Under the pieces are notes generated by a model. That model made no database searches. It saw only the letters and a program-made list of their open reading frames with translations, and was not told the origin of the DNA. Below are positions 24,688 to 34,450 of a stretch of DNA of 64,000 nt, in pieces. Within the stretch, counting starts at the first letter, position 1. Each line of letters begins with the position of its first letter. A program made the position numbers and the translations under genes. Source of the stretch: a bacterium (lineage in GTDB: Bacteria; Electryoneota; RPQS01); assembly GCA_013360195.1 (NCBI GenBank), contig JABWCQ010000012.1:27382-91381 (forward strand), in the 5' to 3' direction.

Positions 24688-26820
24688 CTAAAGCTTGATC
24701 CGTGCGTCTACCACGACGCATCGTTTGGCATCCGGGAATGCCAAGACAGGGTTGATGTCAAGCTCACGTATTTCTGGAAAATCGGTGGCCAATTGTGACA
24801 GGCGGAAGAGAAGTTCAGTTATTCTGTCGAAGTTGACGGGTTGTTCGCCGCGCACACCTTTCAAGATGGGATAGCCGCGAAGACGATGCAGCATGCTCTC
24901 AATATCGGTATCCGCCAACGGTGCAAGTCGAAAGCTTACATCCTTCAGTACCTCTACGTATATGCCGCCCATTCCAACCATGACAAGCGGCCCGAAGACC
25001 GGATCTGCAGTGATACCCATTACCAATTCACGGCCACCTGTTACCATGGGCTCTAAATTTACCGACCACGACTTCGGAGGCTCTTTGAGTTTTGACACCG
25101 CGACTCCAATTTCATCCCAAGCCTGCTCGACTTCAGAGGCAGAGCGCAAATTGAGTCTCACACCTCCAACATCACTCTTATGCACAATCCCCTCAGCATT
25201 AATCTTCATCACAACGGGCAAGCCAAGTTTTTCGGCCACTTTGCCGAGTTTATCCCGACTTGTAACATTGACAGCCTGCAGCATCGGAAAACCGTACGCT
25301 TCAAGTATCCCGGATACTTCTTGAGAAGACAGCTGCAGACGTCCTTCAGATTTCGCAGTGTCAATAATCGATCGTACAGCGTTCTTGTCAACGTCGGTGT
25401 AGGTCTTGCATTTGCCTTGTCGACGCTCACGAATCTCTCTGAAATGATCCATTGCCGCAAGTGACTGAACGGCAGATTCAGGGAATACATAGACAGGCAA
25501 CCCTGCGTTGCGGAGTATGGGTGTCCCCTGAGTGTCACCGTCGCGGGTCATGAAGCAAACTAAGACAGGTTTTCCGAGGTGCTTGTTCTTCTTGTAAGCG
25601 TTTGCGATCGCCGTAGCCACTTCACTTGAGTCCGATGTGATCGGGAGAACGAAGATGATGATAACCGCATCTGTGTTTGGGTCATTAATCACAATGTCTG
25701 CGACGGCTTCAAAGTGTGATGCGCCTGCGCTGGCAACCATATCCACAGGATTTCGCGCACTCGCGAGGTCAGCCAAGACACTCTTAAGTTTCGCGGTGGT
25801 CTCAGGTGCATACTCCGCCATCTTGAGACCCGCACCTTCCACCGCATCAGTCGCAAGAATCGCAGGTCCGCCGCCATTTGACATCACACCAACCCGAGGT
25901 CCTTGCGGAAGAGGCTGTGTCGCAAACGCCTGTGCATAGTCAAATAGCATTTCAACCGTGTCAACCCGAATGATACCCGCGGATTCGAAAATCGCATCTA
26001 CTGCGACATCTGCAGCGGCAAGGCTGGCCGTATGAGAACTGGCAGCCTTGGCGCCGGCACGAGTTCTACCGGACTTTACGGCAATGACCGGCTTGGTTCT
26101 GACCATTTCTCTCGCAACCTGTATGAACCTTTGAGCATTGCCGAAGCTCTCAATATACAAAAGAGTAAGATCTGTGCGCGGGTCATCTCGCCAGTATGCG
26201 AGAACATCATCGACCGAGACGTCTGTGCGATTCCCCAAACTAACAAATGATGAAAGCCCAAGCTGCATCCCGGCTGTTCGTTCGAGAATTGCCACACCAA
26301 GAGCGCCGCTCTGAGACAGGAATCCAATGTTTCCGGGCACAGGGCTTGGTCCAGCGAAAGTGGCGTCCATACGAACGTCAGGATTTGTGTTTATCACGCC
26401 CATACAGTTGGGACCTAACATTCGAATACCGTATGATTTCACCTTCTCAAACAACTGACGTTCCAGTGCTGCACCTTCTTCACCGGTCTCCGCAAAACCA
26501 GCTGTTATCATGACAATAGCTTTAATGTCCTTGCGCCCGCAATCTTCGACAGCTTGAATCGCGAGCTTCTTGGGCACACAGATCACAGCAAGGTCAACTG
26601 GGTCAGGTATTTCCAAGACGCTTCGATACGCGCGCATGGAGTTTACGAATTTCGCTGCCGGATTCACGGGATAAACGATTCCGTTGAATTCAAAATCCAG
26701 AATCTTCCGCAGCATATCGCGGCCAATAGTGCCTTGTTGCCGGCTTGCCCCGACAACCGCTATTGACCGCGGTTCGAATATCGGCTTCAGTGATGAACTT
26801 TCGTTGGGCGTGTTGGACAT
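24688..26820 (-). CDS. ADP-forming acetyl/acyl-CoA synthetase, fused alpha-beta
   Basis: The 710-residue product carries the CoA-binding domain (IAVVGASRQQGTIGRD), the succinyl-CoA-ligase-like domain with the phospho-histidine segment SSHTASLA, and a C-terminal ATP-grasp domain (about 490-705, SWSVNLEPMVTGGRELVMG). The order alpha-beta in one chain is typical of ACD enzymes. It converts acyl-CoA, ADP and phosphate into the free acid, ATP and CoA, a substrate-level phosphorylation step in anaerobes, or runs in reverse. No GNAT domain is present, so it is not a Pat-type protein acetyltransferase. It lies 24 bases after maeB and is probably co-transcribed. Confidence 0.92.
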   Translation of the reverse strand: MSNTPNESSSLKPIFEPRSIAVVGASRQQGTIGRDMLRKILDFEFNGIVYPVNPAAKFVNSMRAYRSVLEIPDPVDLAVICVPKKLAIQAVEDCGRKDIKAIVMITAGFAETGEEGAALERQLFEKVKSYGIRMLGPNCMGVINTNPDVRMDATFAGPSPVPGNIGFLSQSGALGVAILERTAGMQLGLSSFVSLGNRTDVSVDDVLAYWRDDPRTDLTLLYIESFGNAQRFIQVAREMVRTKPVIAVKSGRTRAGAKAASSHTASLAAADVAVDAIFESAGIIRVDTVEMLFDYAQAFATQPLPQGPRVGVMSNGGGPAILATDAVEGAGLKMAEYAPETTAKLKSVLADLASARNPVDMVASAGASHFEAVADIVINDPNTDAVIIIFVLPITSDSSEVATAIANAYKKNKHLGKPVLVCFMTRDGDTQGTPILRNAGLPVYVFPESAVQSLAAMDHFREIRERRQGKCKTYTDVDKNAVRSIIDTAKSEGRLQLSSQEVSGILEAYGFPMLQAVNVTSRDKLGKVAEKLGLPVVMKINAEGIVHKSDVGGVRLNLRSASEVEQAWDEIGVAVSKLKEPPKSWSVNLEPMVTGGRELVMGITADPVFGPLVMVGMGGIYVEVLKDVSFRLAPLADTDIESMLHRLRGYPILKGVRGEQPVNFDRITELLFRLSQLATDFPEIRELDINPVLAFPDAKRCVVVDARIKL

Positions 26821-26844
26821 ATCTTAGTTGAGTTTATTAGGGAT

Positions 26845-29124
26845 TTAGCTTCTTGAATCGACTGCGGCAAATGCCGACATTTGAACAATGTCACTTACAC
26901 TTGCGCCTTGCTGCAAAATATGAACAGCGTGGTCCATTCCCATGAGTATCGGGCCTATTGCCGTTGCACCCGCAAGCTCTACAAGCAACTTGTATGCGAT
27001 ATTGCAGCTCGTCATGTCCGGGAATACAAGTGTATTTGCTGCTTCACCGCACAAGCTCGAAAACGGGAAGTTCTTCTGCATTATCTTCTCGACGAGTGCT
27101 GTGTCCGCCTGCATTTCGCCATCTACGACGATATCGGGACGACGATCCTTCACCAGTTCGACGGCTTGCGCGACTTTTCGGGAGTGCTTGTTTGGAACGC
27201 TGCCAAAATTTGAGAAACTCAGCATGGCAACGCGAGGTTCGATCATGAAGTTTTCGCGCACCGTGTCGGAAGTAAGAATGGCCAGTTCAGCGAGCTGTTC
27301 CGCGGACTCGACCTCGACGTTCACACCAACATCTGAAATGTAGATAATTCGATTCTTGAAGACCAGAGCAAACATCGCGGCAACACGATTGACTCCCGGC
27401 TTCTTCGGCAGGAGCTGCAGGGCAGGACGCACGGTGTCCGAGTAATGCTGTGACACACCGGCCACCAACGCATCCGCCTGCTTCTTGCGAAGAAGCAGCG
27501 GCCCAAGGTAGTTCGGGTCATTGATGAGATGCTTTGCTTCGGAAAGAGTAACACCTTTCCGCTTGCGGATATTCCAAAGCTCATTGGCATATGAGTCAAT
27601 TTCCTTGATCGTCAAGGTTTGAGGGTCGAGGATGCGCATTGCATCCAAGGATATGCCAAGATCCGCCGCTCGTGACGTGATCTTCTCGGTATTTCCAATC
27701 AAGATCGGAGTACCAATCTTGTCCTCAACAACGAGCGCCGCCGCTCGCAGAATTTTCGGATTGGAGCCTTCAGGGTAAACGATACGCTTCTTCATGGTAC
27801 GAGCCTGATCCACGAACATCCTCGTAACATGGCGCCCACGCCCCATCAAGCGTTCAAGGCGATTCCGATAGGACTCAAGATCTGTAATCGGTTTCGTCGC
27901 GACTCCGCTGTCCGCCGCAGCTTTCGCCACTGCAACCGCAACCCGCAGCAGCACGCGATGGTCCATCGGCTTGGGTATTACGTACTCCTTGCCGAACTTC
28001 ATATATTCCAGACCGTAGGCGGAACTCACGTAGTCTGGAACATCTTCGGTGGCGAGATCCGCGAGTGCCTGTGACGAGGCCATCTTCATTTCTTCGTTGA
28101 TCTGAGTGGCATGGCTGTCGAGCGCGCCTCTGAATATCGCAGGAAATCCGAGCACATTATTTATCTGATTCGGATAATCACTTCGACCTGTACACACAAT
28201 TGCATCTGGCCGAGCCCGTTTCGCGTCGTTATAAGCGATTTCGGGATCGGGGTTTGCCAGCGCAAACACAATAGGATGGTCGGCCATCGTGCGAACCATG
28301 TCCTCGGACACCGTGCCACCAACTGAACAGCCGCAAAAGACGTCTGCTCCGCGGAGTGCGTCGGCAAGCGTCGCACATTCTGTCTTGCGTGCAAATGCGG
28401 CCTTGTAGCGATTGTACTTAGGGTGTGATGGATCCAAATCCTCGCGTCCAACCCGCAGCGTACCTTTCGTGTCGCACATGAACAGGTTTTCCGGATTCAC
28501 TCCTAATGAAATGTACATTTTTGCGCATGCGATTGCGGACGCGCCCGCACCGTTTACCACCACTCGCACTTTTGCCATGTCCTTCCCAACCAACCGAAGG
28601 GAATTGATCAGCCCGGCGCCGGAAATGATGGCGGTGCCATGCTGATCATCGTGAAACACCGGAATTCCCATTGTGCTCTTCAACGTCTCTTCGATGTAGA
28701 AACACGCCGGTGCCGCAATGTCCTCAAGATTTATCGCTCCGAAAGTCGGTTCAAGTAACTGGCACACGCGGATGACTTCTTCAGGATCTTCGCTCTTGAT
28801 TTCGATGTCAAACACATCGACACCCGCAAAGCGTTTGAAGAGTACTCCTTTGCCTTCCATCACAGGTTTGCCTGCGAGCGCGCCGATGTTTCCAAGTCCG
28901 AGCACTGCGGTTCCATTCGAAACAACAGCCACCAGGTTCTGCCTTGCCGTATATTCAGAAACAAGCAGCGGATCCCGGTGAATCTCCAGACATGGTTCCG
29001 CCACTCCGGGGCTATACGCGAGAGATAGGTCGAATTGCGTATCTACAGGTTTGGTCGGTATGACCTCAATTTTGCCTTTAGGCTCGCGACAATGATATTC
29101 TAATGCGTCCTTTGCCAATGACAT
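26845..29124 (-). CDS. maeB: NADP-dependent malic enzyme with phosphotransacetylase-like C-terminal domain
   Basis: The 759-residue product has an N-terminal malic enzyme (about 1-430) with [12 protein letters not shown], the catalytic Lys in [17 protein letters not shown], the metal-binding FGAINLEDI and HDDQHGTA segments and a Rossmann NADP site ([14 protein letters not shown]). The C-terminal part (about 430-755) is a phosphotransacetylase-like domain, which in MaeB proteins is regulatory rather than catalytic. It decarboxylates malate to pyruvate, or the reverse. Together with the ADP-forming synthetase downstream and the ferredoxin oxidoreductase operon it fits C4-acid use with acetyl-CoA and ATP formation. 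Ribosome site GGAG precedes the ATG by 8 bases. Confidence 0.94.
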   Translation of the reverse strand: MSLAKDALEYHCREPKGKIEVIPTKPVDTQFDLSLAYSPGVAEPCLEIHRDPLLVSEYTARQNLVAVVSNGTAVLGLGNIGALAGKPVMEGKGVLFKRFAGVDVFDIEIKSEDPEEVIRVCQLLEPTFGAINLEDIAAPACFYIEETLKSTMGIPVFHDDQHGTAIISGAGLINSLRLVGKDMAKVRVVVNGAGASAIACAKMYISLGVNPENLFMCDTKGTLRVGREDLDPSHPKYNRYKAAFARKTECATLADALRGADVFCGCSVGGTVSEDMVRTMADHPIVFALANPDPEIAYNDAKRARPDAIVCTGRSDYPNQINNVLGFPAIFRGALDSHATQINEEMKMASSQALADLATEDVPDYVSSAYGLEYMKFGKEYVIPKPMDHRVLLRVAVAVAKAAADSGVATKPITDLESYRNRLERLMGRGRHVTRMFVDQARTMKKRIVYPEGSNPKILRAAALVVEDKIGTPILIGNTEKITSRAADLGISLDAMRILDPQTLTIKEIDSYANELWNIRKRKGVTLSEAKHLINDPNYLGPLLLRKKQADALVAGVSQHYSDTVRPALQLLPKKPGVNRVAAMFALVFKNRIIYISDVGVNVEVESAEQLAELAILTSDTVRENFMIEPRVAMLSFSNFGSVPNKHSRKVAQAVELVKDRRPDIVVDGEMQADTALVEKIMQKNFPFSSLCGEAANTLVFPDMTSCNIAYKLLVELAGATAIGPILMGMDHAVHILQQGASVSDIVQMSAFAAVDSRS

Positions 29125-29236
29125 ATCAGTCTCCAGGGAGGTTAATCTAAGTTGGGAGTACTAATATACGATTGTTCGCTTTTCTGTTCAAAAATTCTCC
29201 TGTTTTCCTGCATGCTATGTTGCTTAGTCACATATT

Positions 29237-29252
29237 GTGAATTTTTTCGCTT
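29237..29252. promoter_or_regulatory. CRP/FNR-like site between maeB and the ArsR-rhodanese gene
   Basis: TGTGA-ATTTTT-TCGCT matches the TGTGA-N6-TCRC pattern seen upstream of two other metabolic operons in this window. It overlaps an inverted repeat TCACA-TAT-TGTGA (29229-29241), which could instead be the operator of the ArsR-type regulator. It lies 113 bases upstream of maeB and 88 bases upstream of the arsR-type start. Confidence 0.35.
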
Positions 29253-29339
29253 TCGGGCTTGATTTCCTGACTGATTCGCTTGACTTGTCACTTAACCTAT
29301 GTTTTATTAAAGCATTCAATTGAATTTATCGGACGAAAT

Positions 29340-30005
29340 ATGGACTCCGCAAAACTATTCCGCGAGAACTTGAATCGTCATTTCTCCCGGGTCGGCAAGG
29401 CTCTTTCAAGTCATAAGAGATTAGAAATACTTGAATTATTAAATCAAAGTTCAAAAAACGTTGATCAACTCGCGAATCTGACCGGGATGAGCGCCGCAAA
29501 TACTTCGCAGCACCTCCAAGTCCTCCGAGGGGCTGGATTGGTTGAATCCAGCAGAGAGGGGACGCACATTAACTACCGGTTGTCGGGTGTACTTGTTTGG
29601 GAATTAGTCCGTAAGCTGCGGCAGGTTGCCGAAACCCATCTTGCAGATGTGGACAGGGCTGTTGCTCAACTCAGAGAGAATCAGCATATTCTGCAGGAGG
29701 TTGACAGACAGGAATTGGCGCAACTCGTGACGGCCAGGAAAGTCATTATCCTTGATGTTCGTCCAGCGGATGAGTACAAGACTGCCCATATTCAGCAAGC
29801 AATCTCGATACCCCTTGATCAGCTTGAAGATCATCTGGATCAACTTCCTGTTGACCAGCAGATTGTCGCCTATTGCCGCGGGCCGTATTGTCTGCTTGCG
29901 AGTCAGGCCGTTGCAATGCTGAGAAGTCGGGGATACAAGGCGAATGAACTGGGCGAAGGCCTTGCTGAATGGCATGAGCGCGGTGGACGTATTGAAACCG
30001 AATAG
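29340..30005 (+). CDS. ArsR-family regulator fused to a rhodanese domain
   Basis: The 221-residue product has an ArsR/SmtB winged helix (about 8-90; SSHKRLEILELLNQ, VDQLANLTGMSAANTSQHLQVLRGAGLV) and a rhodanese domain (about 120-220; LDVRPADEYKTAHI, YCRGPYCLLA). The rhodanese loop keeps the active-site cysteine, so it can carry a persulfide. In this layout the rhodanese part probably acts as the sensor of sulfane sulfur or redox state. The ATG at 29340 is used; the frame extends upstream to a TTG at 29280 but that adds residues foreign to the family. A deaminase gene follows after 14 bases. Confidence 0.88.
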   Translation: MDSAKLFRENLNRHFSRVGKALSSHKRLEILELLNQSSKNVDQLANLTGMSAANTSQHLQVLRGAGLVESSREGTHINYRLSGVLVWELVRKLRQVAETHLADVDRAVAQLRENQHILQEVDRQELAQLVTARKVIILDVRPADEYKTAHIQQAISIPLDQLEDHLDQLPVDQQIVAYCRGPYCLLASQAVAMLRSRGYKANELGEGLAEWHERGGRIETE

Positions 30006-30019
30006 AAAGGGGTGAAGCG

Positions 30020-31369
30020 TTGCTCATTCAAAATCTACTTGCTGCATACACAGGTTCTAATGAGCTGAAAAATGTGTGTATCAGAATCAACGGATCCGCC
30101 ATTCAAGAGGTTGCGCCCGGATTGATTCCACACACAAACGAACATGTAGTGGACGGTTCATCGCTTGTCGCGATACCGGGACTCATAAACACGCATCATC
30201 ACTTCTTTCAATCGCTGACAAGATGCCTGCCCGCAAGTCAGAATTCGGGACTGTTTGAATGGCTTACGCTACATTACCCGATTTGGAAGCATTTTGACGA
30301 AAAGATGTTTCGTGCGAGCTTCCGGCTGGCAATAGCCGAGCTTATCCTGTCGGGCTGCAGCACGTCGTGCGATCATATGTATTTGTTCCCCAGTGAAGTG
30401 CAGAGTGATCTCATTGGGCTTCAGGTCGAATGTGCTGAAGAGCTTGGACTGAGATTCGCCGCACTTCGCGGATCAATGACAATGGGCAGGTCAATGGGAG
30501 GGCTACCTCCCGATGATATTGTCGAAAAAGACGGAGACGTCCTCAGGCATTGTGAGACATCCGTCCGCGCGTTCCATGACAGCAGACAGTATTCTATGAG
30601 ACAGGTGCATCTTGCGCCGTGTACGCCATTCAACGTGAGTGAGGCTCTGATGCGGGATACAGCATCACTTGCCAGGCATCTTGGTGTCAGGATGCACACG
30701 CATCTCGCTGAAACAACCGACGAGACTGCGTTTTGCATGTCAAGGTATGGAAAACGCCCGCTTGCACTCATGCAAGAGTGGGGATGGCTCGGTGAAGACG
30801 TTTGGTTTGCCCACGGTGTGCATTTTAACGCTCAGGAGGTCGCACTTCTGGCGGCAACTCAGACGGGTGTCGCACATTGCCCGTCATCTAACTGCCGGTT
30901 AGGTTCGGGAAAAGCGAGTATTCGTTCCATGTTAGAGGCTGGTGTCCCAGTGGGCCTTGCTGTGGATGGCTGCGCTTCGAATGACAGTTCACACATGCTA
31001 GGTGAACTGCGGCAAACGCTGCTCCTTCATAGAACTCAAGAAGACAGGGCGTTTTTTACCGCAAGGCGTATTCTGGATTTAGCGACTCTGGGGTCTGCTC
31101 GCCTGCTTGGCCGAAGCGACATTGGAAGGCTTCAGCCGGGCATGGCAGCGGATATTGCATTGTTTGACAGCAATGAGCTTGGTTACGCCGGTTCCGCCGC
31201 CGATCCCATTGCCGCATTGATATTCTGCGCGCCAGCTCGACCACATACTGTCATTGTAGACGGGAATATCATTGTTCAAGCTCGGGAGCTGCTTACAGGC
31301 GATGAGTCACAAATTGCCGCTAATGCGCGTTTGCAGGCGGCAAGGCTAACTAAGTGCGCCTCCTTATAA
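30020..31369 (+). CDS. 8-oxoguanine deaminase-like amidohydrolase (TRZ/ATZ family)
   Basis: The 449-residue product starts with TTG at 30020 behind a strong ribosome site (AAAGGGG). The zinc site of cytosine deaminase-like amidohydrolases is complete: INTHHHFFQSLTR, a second His in RMHTHLAE with the catalytic Glu, HGVHF and the Asp in AVDGCASND. The segment ASQNSGLFEWLTLHYPIW and the GC-S-T-S-C-DHMY region match enzymes annotated as 8-oxoguanine deaminase or hydroxyatrazine ethylaminohydrolase. The reaction would turn 8-oxoguanine into urate and ammonia; other guanine- or triazine-like substrates are possible. Coupling to a sulfur/redox regulator would fit a response to oxidised purines. Confidence 0.85.
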   Translation: MLIQNLLAAYTGSNELKNVCIRINGSAIQEVAPGLIPHTNEHVVDGSSLVAIPGLINTHHHFFQSLTRCLPASQNSGLFEWLTLHYPIWKHFDEKMFRASFRLAIAELILSGCSTSCDHMYLFPSEVQSDLIGLQVECAEELGLRFAALRGSMTMGRSMGGLPPDDIVEKDGDVLRHCETSVRAFHDSRQYSMRQVHLAPCTPFNVSEALMRDTASLARHLGVRMHTHLAETTDETAFCMSRYGKRPLALMQEWGWLGEDVWFAHGVHFNAQEVALLAATQTGVAHCPSSNCRLGSGKASIRSMLEAGVPVGLAVDGCASNDSSHMLGELRQTLLLHRTQEDRAFFTARRILDLATLGSARLLGRSDIGRLQPGMAADIALFDSNELGYAGSAADPIAALIFCAPARPHTVIVDGNIIVQARELLTGDESQIAANARLQAARLTKCASL

Positions 31370-31384
31370 TCAGTGTCAGTCAAC

Positions 31385-31421
31385 GAAAAAGCGGCCCTTG
31401 CAGTCACGCGAGGGCCGTTTT
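31385..31421. terminator. Bidirectional intrinsic terminator
   Basis: Stem CGGCCCT (31392-31398) / AGGGCCG (31411-31417), preceded by AAAAAG and followed by TTTTG. It lies between the converging deaminase gene and the isomerase small-subunit gene. Confidence 0.8.
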
Positions 31422-31443
31422 GATTACTGTTTACTCCAGTGGA

Positions 31444-31944
31444 TTAGGACTGATCAAGCCGAGCTTTAACAAGCTTTCGCGTATAGGCTACGAGACCACC
31501 TGCTTCCATAATTGCTTGTCGCAGTTTCGGAAGCGGAACAATCTCATAACTCTTGCCTGTCGTCTTATTAAGGAGAATGTCGGCCTTCAGCTCGATATCA
31601 TCGCCTTCGTTTGCTTCAATTCGCGGGCAAATTATGAGCTGAAGTCCGAGATTAACTGCATTCTGCAGGAAGATTCGCGCAAAACTCCGAGCCACAACTA
31701 TCAGTCCATAGCCGTTAATGGTCGATGCGGCCTGTTCTCTTGAGCTTCCGCATCCAAAGTTCGATCCCGCAACAATAAAGCTCCCAGCCGGGAACCTGCC
31801 CGCCTTGAGAGCGGCATTGAGCTCGGTCATGTCGGCAAAGCAATATTGAGGCGTTTCCGACGGCAGAACAGTTGCCATGAAACGACCGGGGTAAATGTGA
31901 TCGGTGGAGATGTCATCACCGAGAACTGCTATTACTTTGGACAT
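31444..31944 (-). CDS. Aconitase-family isomerase small subunit (LeuD/HacB type)
   Basis: The 166-residue product is the short, archaeal-type swivel domain: GDDISTDHIYPGR near the N-terminus and the signature GSNFGCGSSREQA. It pairs with the large subunit encoded 2 bases upstream. In this family the loop after PGR helps set specificity; here it reads F-M-A-T, unlike the YLRT and YLVY forms I recall for homoaconitase and isopropylmalate isomerase, so the substrate is open. The neighbours (CoA-transferase, HMG-CoA-lyase-like enzyme) favour a methylmalate/citraconate/citramalate-type substrate over 3-isopropylmalate. Last gene of a five-gene operon. Confidence 0.88.
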   Translation of the reverse strand: MSKVIAVLGDDISTDHIYPGRFMATVLPSETPQYCFADMTELNAALKAGRFPAGSFIVAGSNFGCGSSREQAASTINGYGLIVVARSFARIFLQNAVNLGLQLIICPRIEANEGDDIELKADILLNKTTGKSYEIVPLPKLRQAIMEAGGLVAYTRKLVKARLDQS

Positions 31945-31946
31945 GC

Positions 31947-33233
31947 TCAGATCTCCCTTGGATCGCTAATTGCGCCGCGAATTGCGCTTGCCGCGGCCAC
32001 TTCAGGTGAACACAAATAGACTTCCGCCGTTGGATTTCCCATTCGACCCTTGAAATTCCGATTCGTCGTCGATAGAGCAACTTCACCGTCGCCTAAAGCG
32101 CCCTGGTGTACGCCAAGGCAACATCCACAACCCGGATTCATCACGACCGCTCCGGCCTCCATTAGGTCTTTGAGATAGCCAAGATCCATCGCTTCTTTAT
32201 AAATCTTCCACGATGCAGGGAAGACAAGCATGCGAGTTCTGTCATGTACTTTCCTGCTCTTCAGCAATCGTGCAGCCGCTGCTAAATCATCAAGCCTGCC
32301 ATTTGTGCAGGACCCGATAACAATCTGGTCAACCCGCTTTCCCTCGACATCCGTCACTGATTTCACGTGGTCAACAGTATGAGGACAGGCAATCTGAGGC
32401 GCAAGTGTTGCTGCGTCAATACTCACAACACGATCATAAACTGCATCAATGTCCGGACTTTCAAGCCAGAGCTGATCAGAAACTCCCGCCTCCTCTCGAA
32501 GATACCTTGCCGTTTCACTATCCGGTGGCACTATTCCAACTGTCGCGCCAGCTTCCACAGCCATGTTGCAAAGTACCAATCGAGAAGAAGTACTCATCGT
32601 TCTAATCGTGGAACCGTGGAACTCAAGTGCTCGATAGTTTGCACCATCTGCCTTGATTAGGCCAATGAGAAACAGAATGACATCTTTCGCGGATACGTGC
32701 GGTGAGAGCTGTCCGTCAATTACGACTTTAATCGTCATTGGTACTTCGATATTCAGTGCATTGCCCAACGCCCAAACACTGGCCATCTCTGTCGCGCCAA
32801 TACCGAAAGCAAAAGCGCCCAAAGCGCCATGTGTTGTCGTGTGACTATCTGTTCCAACCACGACGCTTCCCGGTCTTACATACCCATTTTCAGGAAGAAT
32901 TTGGTGGCAAATGCCACCTTCATCGCCACGAATGTCGTGAAACTTTGTTATCCCCTGCGATGCAATGAAATCCCGAACCCGTTTCTGGTTCGTTGCCGTC
33001 TTAGAACTCTCCGCTGGAATGCGATGGTCGAAGATTATCGCAATTCTGCCAGGATCCCAAACTTTTGGTTCAGTATTCAGCCCATTGTAAATCTCCTTGA
33101 ATTGATGCAGAACCAATGCCGCATTCTCATGTGACATGGCAAGATCGACTTTCGGTTCAACCACATCACCTGCATTCACAAACTTCAACCCGGAAGCCCG
33201 GGCAAGAATTTTCTCTGATAGTGTCATTGGCAT
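31947..33233 (-). CDS. Aconitase-family isomerase large subunit (LeuC/HacA type)
   Basis: The product is about 428 residues with the three cluster-ligand cysteines in VIGSCTNGRLDDL and NPGCGCC, and VVGTDSHTTTHGALGAFAFGIG, all typical of LeuC-type dehydratases. It should bind one 4Fe-4S cluster and carry out a dehydration/rehydration of a 2- or 3-hydroxy dicarboxylic acid. The frame allows starts at 33248 (TTG), 33245 (ATG) and 33233 (ATG); the last has GGAG six bases upstream and is preferred. It follows the CoA-transferase gene directly. Which acid it isomerises cannot be told from sequence. Confidence 0.88.
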   Translation of the reverse strand: MPMTLSEKILARASGLKFVNAGDVVEPKVDLAMSHENAALVLHQFKEIYNGLNTEPKVWDPGRIAIIFDHRIPAESSKTATNQKRVRDFIASQGITKFHDIRGDEGGICHQILPENGYVRPGSVVVGTDSHTTTHGALGAFAFGIGATEMASVWALGNALNIEVPMTIKVVIDGQLSPHVSAKDVILFLIGLIKADGANYRALEFHGSTIRTMSTSSRLVLCNMAVEAGATVGIVPPDSETARYLREEAGVSDQLWLESPDIDAVYDRVVSIDAATLAPQIACPHTVDHVKSVTDVEGKRVDQIVIGSCTNGRLDDLAAAARLLKSRKVHDRTRMLVFPASWKIYKEAMDLGYLKDLMEAGAVVMNPGCGCCLGVHQGALGDGEVALSTTNRNFKGRMGNPTAEVYLCSPEVAAASAIRGAISDPREI

Positions 33234-33248
33234 AATATTCTCCATCAA

Positions 33249-34442
33249 TTAAACGGCCTTTTCCGCTCGAAACTGCTCTATCTGCTCAGCGGTGTATCCC
33301 AGATCATGAAGTATAGGTACTGTATGCTCTCCCAGCATTGGGGGCGGCATGTTTGCTCTGCCAGGTGTCAACGAGAACTTTGCGGTCATATTGAACAGCT
33401 CAATCTCACCAATTCCGGGGACATTGAGTTTAGAAAACGTGTCACGATGGCTCACTTGAGGCTGCTTCAGTGCATCCTCAAGACTAAGTATTAATCCTGC
33501 CGGGACATCATGTTTATTCAATTCGTCTACCCAGTATGCGCCATCGCGTTTCATTAACTTTTCCTCGAGAAGCGGAGTCAATGCGAGCCGATTCCGCTTT
33601 CGAGCATCACGCTCCTGAAATCTTGGGTCGGTTTTTAACTCCTGCACTCCGAGTACATCAGCCAAGGCTTCCCACTGCTCTTGTTTGTTTGCCGCGATAT
33701 TAATAAAGCCATCTCGCGCCCTGAATACTCCGGACGGTGCGGCAGTGAAGTTATCATTTCCCATCATGACCGGGTGCTGTCCGCCTATCATCCAGTTAGC
33801 GACCACCCACCCCATTAGCGGCATAATGGAGTCCAAGAGAGCAATGTCTATGAACTGACCTTTACCAGTTCGCTCTCGAAAGTACAATGCACCCATGACG
33901 GCAAATGCAGCGTTCAGACCTCCGACCGTGTCACAAATCGGGAAGCCGGCTCGCAGCGGATTTAATCTCTCATCTCCGTTGATGGCCATTTCGCCCGAGA
34001 GGCCTTGAATAATCTGATCGTATGCCGGCTTAAGTGCATCCGGACCCGTTTGCCCAAACCCGGATATTGCACAGTAAATGAGTCTCGGATTGATTTCCGA
34101 AAGAATCTCATACGACAGTCCAAGACGAGACATGACATCGGGACGAAAATTTTCGACAACAACATCAGCGTCCTTCACCAGCTTCTTGAAAATCTCCTTT
34201 GCAGCCGGAACTTTTAGGTTAAGAGTGAGCGATCGCTTGTTCGCATTCTGAGCAAGGAAGCTCGTGCCCATGAGCATCTGGTTGTACGCTGGTACGCAAC
34301 CGAGCTTACGCGCCAAGTCGCCGTCCTTCGGGTTTTCGATCTTAACTACATCCGCTCCAGCAAGCGCCATGTGCAGTGTCGCAAATGGACCGGACAGTAC
34401 ATTGGTTAAATCGAGTACGCGAATTCCTTCGAGTAAGTTCAT
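33249..34442 (-). CDS. CaiB/BaiF (family III) CoA-transferase
   Basis: The 397-residue product has the family III fold and motifs: the N-terminal IRVLDLTNVLSGPFATLHMALAGADVVKIE, AISGFGQTGP, and the catalytic aspartate in PAYDQIIQGLSGE. These enzymes move CoA between carboxylic acids through an aspartyl anhydride. Known relatives act on citramalate, mesaconate, itaconate, oxalate or benzylsuccinate. Directly upstream (8 bases) is an HMG-CoA-lyase-type gene, so the expected product is a 3-hydroxy-3-methylacyl-CoA such as citramalyl-CoA; this is inference from the gene order. Confidence 0.9.
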   Translation of the reverse strand: MNLLEGIRVLDLTNVLSGPFATLHMALAGADVVKIENPKDGDLARKLGCVPAYNQMLMGTSFLAQNANKRSLTLNLKVPAAKEIFKKLVKDADVVVENFRPDVMSRLGLSYEILSEINPRLIYCAISGFGQTGPDALKPAYDQIIQGLSGEMAINGDERLNPLRAGFPICDTVGGLNAAFAVMGALYFRERTGKGQFIDIALLDSIMPLMGWVVANWMIGGQHPVMMGNDNFTAAPSGVFRARDGFINIAANKQEQWEALADVLGVQELKTDPRFQERDARKRNRLALTPLLEEKLMKRDGAYWVDELNKHDVPAGLILSLEDALKQPQVSHRDTFSKLNVPGIGEIELFNMTAKFSLTPGRANMPPPMLGEHTVPILHDLGYTAEQIEQFRAEKAV

Positions 34443-34450
34443 AGTGTTTG

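Noticed and set aside
29280..29308. TTGACT-N17-TTTATT as a promoter of the ArsR-rhodanese gene.
   Set aside because: The -10 box is poor and the region is A+T-rich, so chance is likely; not listed as a feature.
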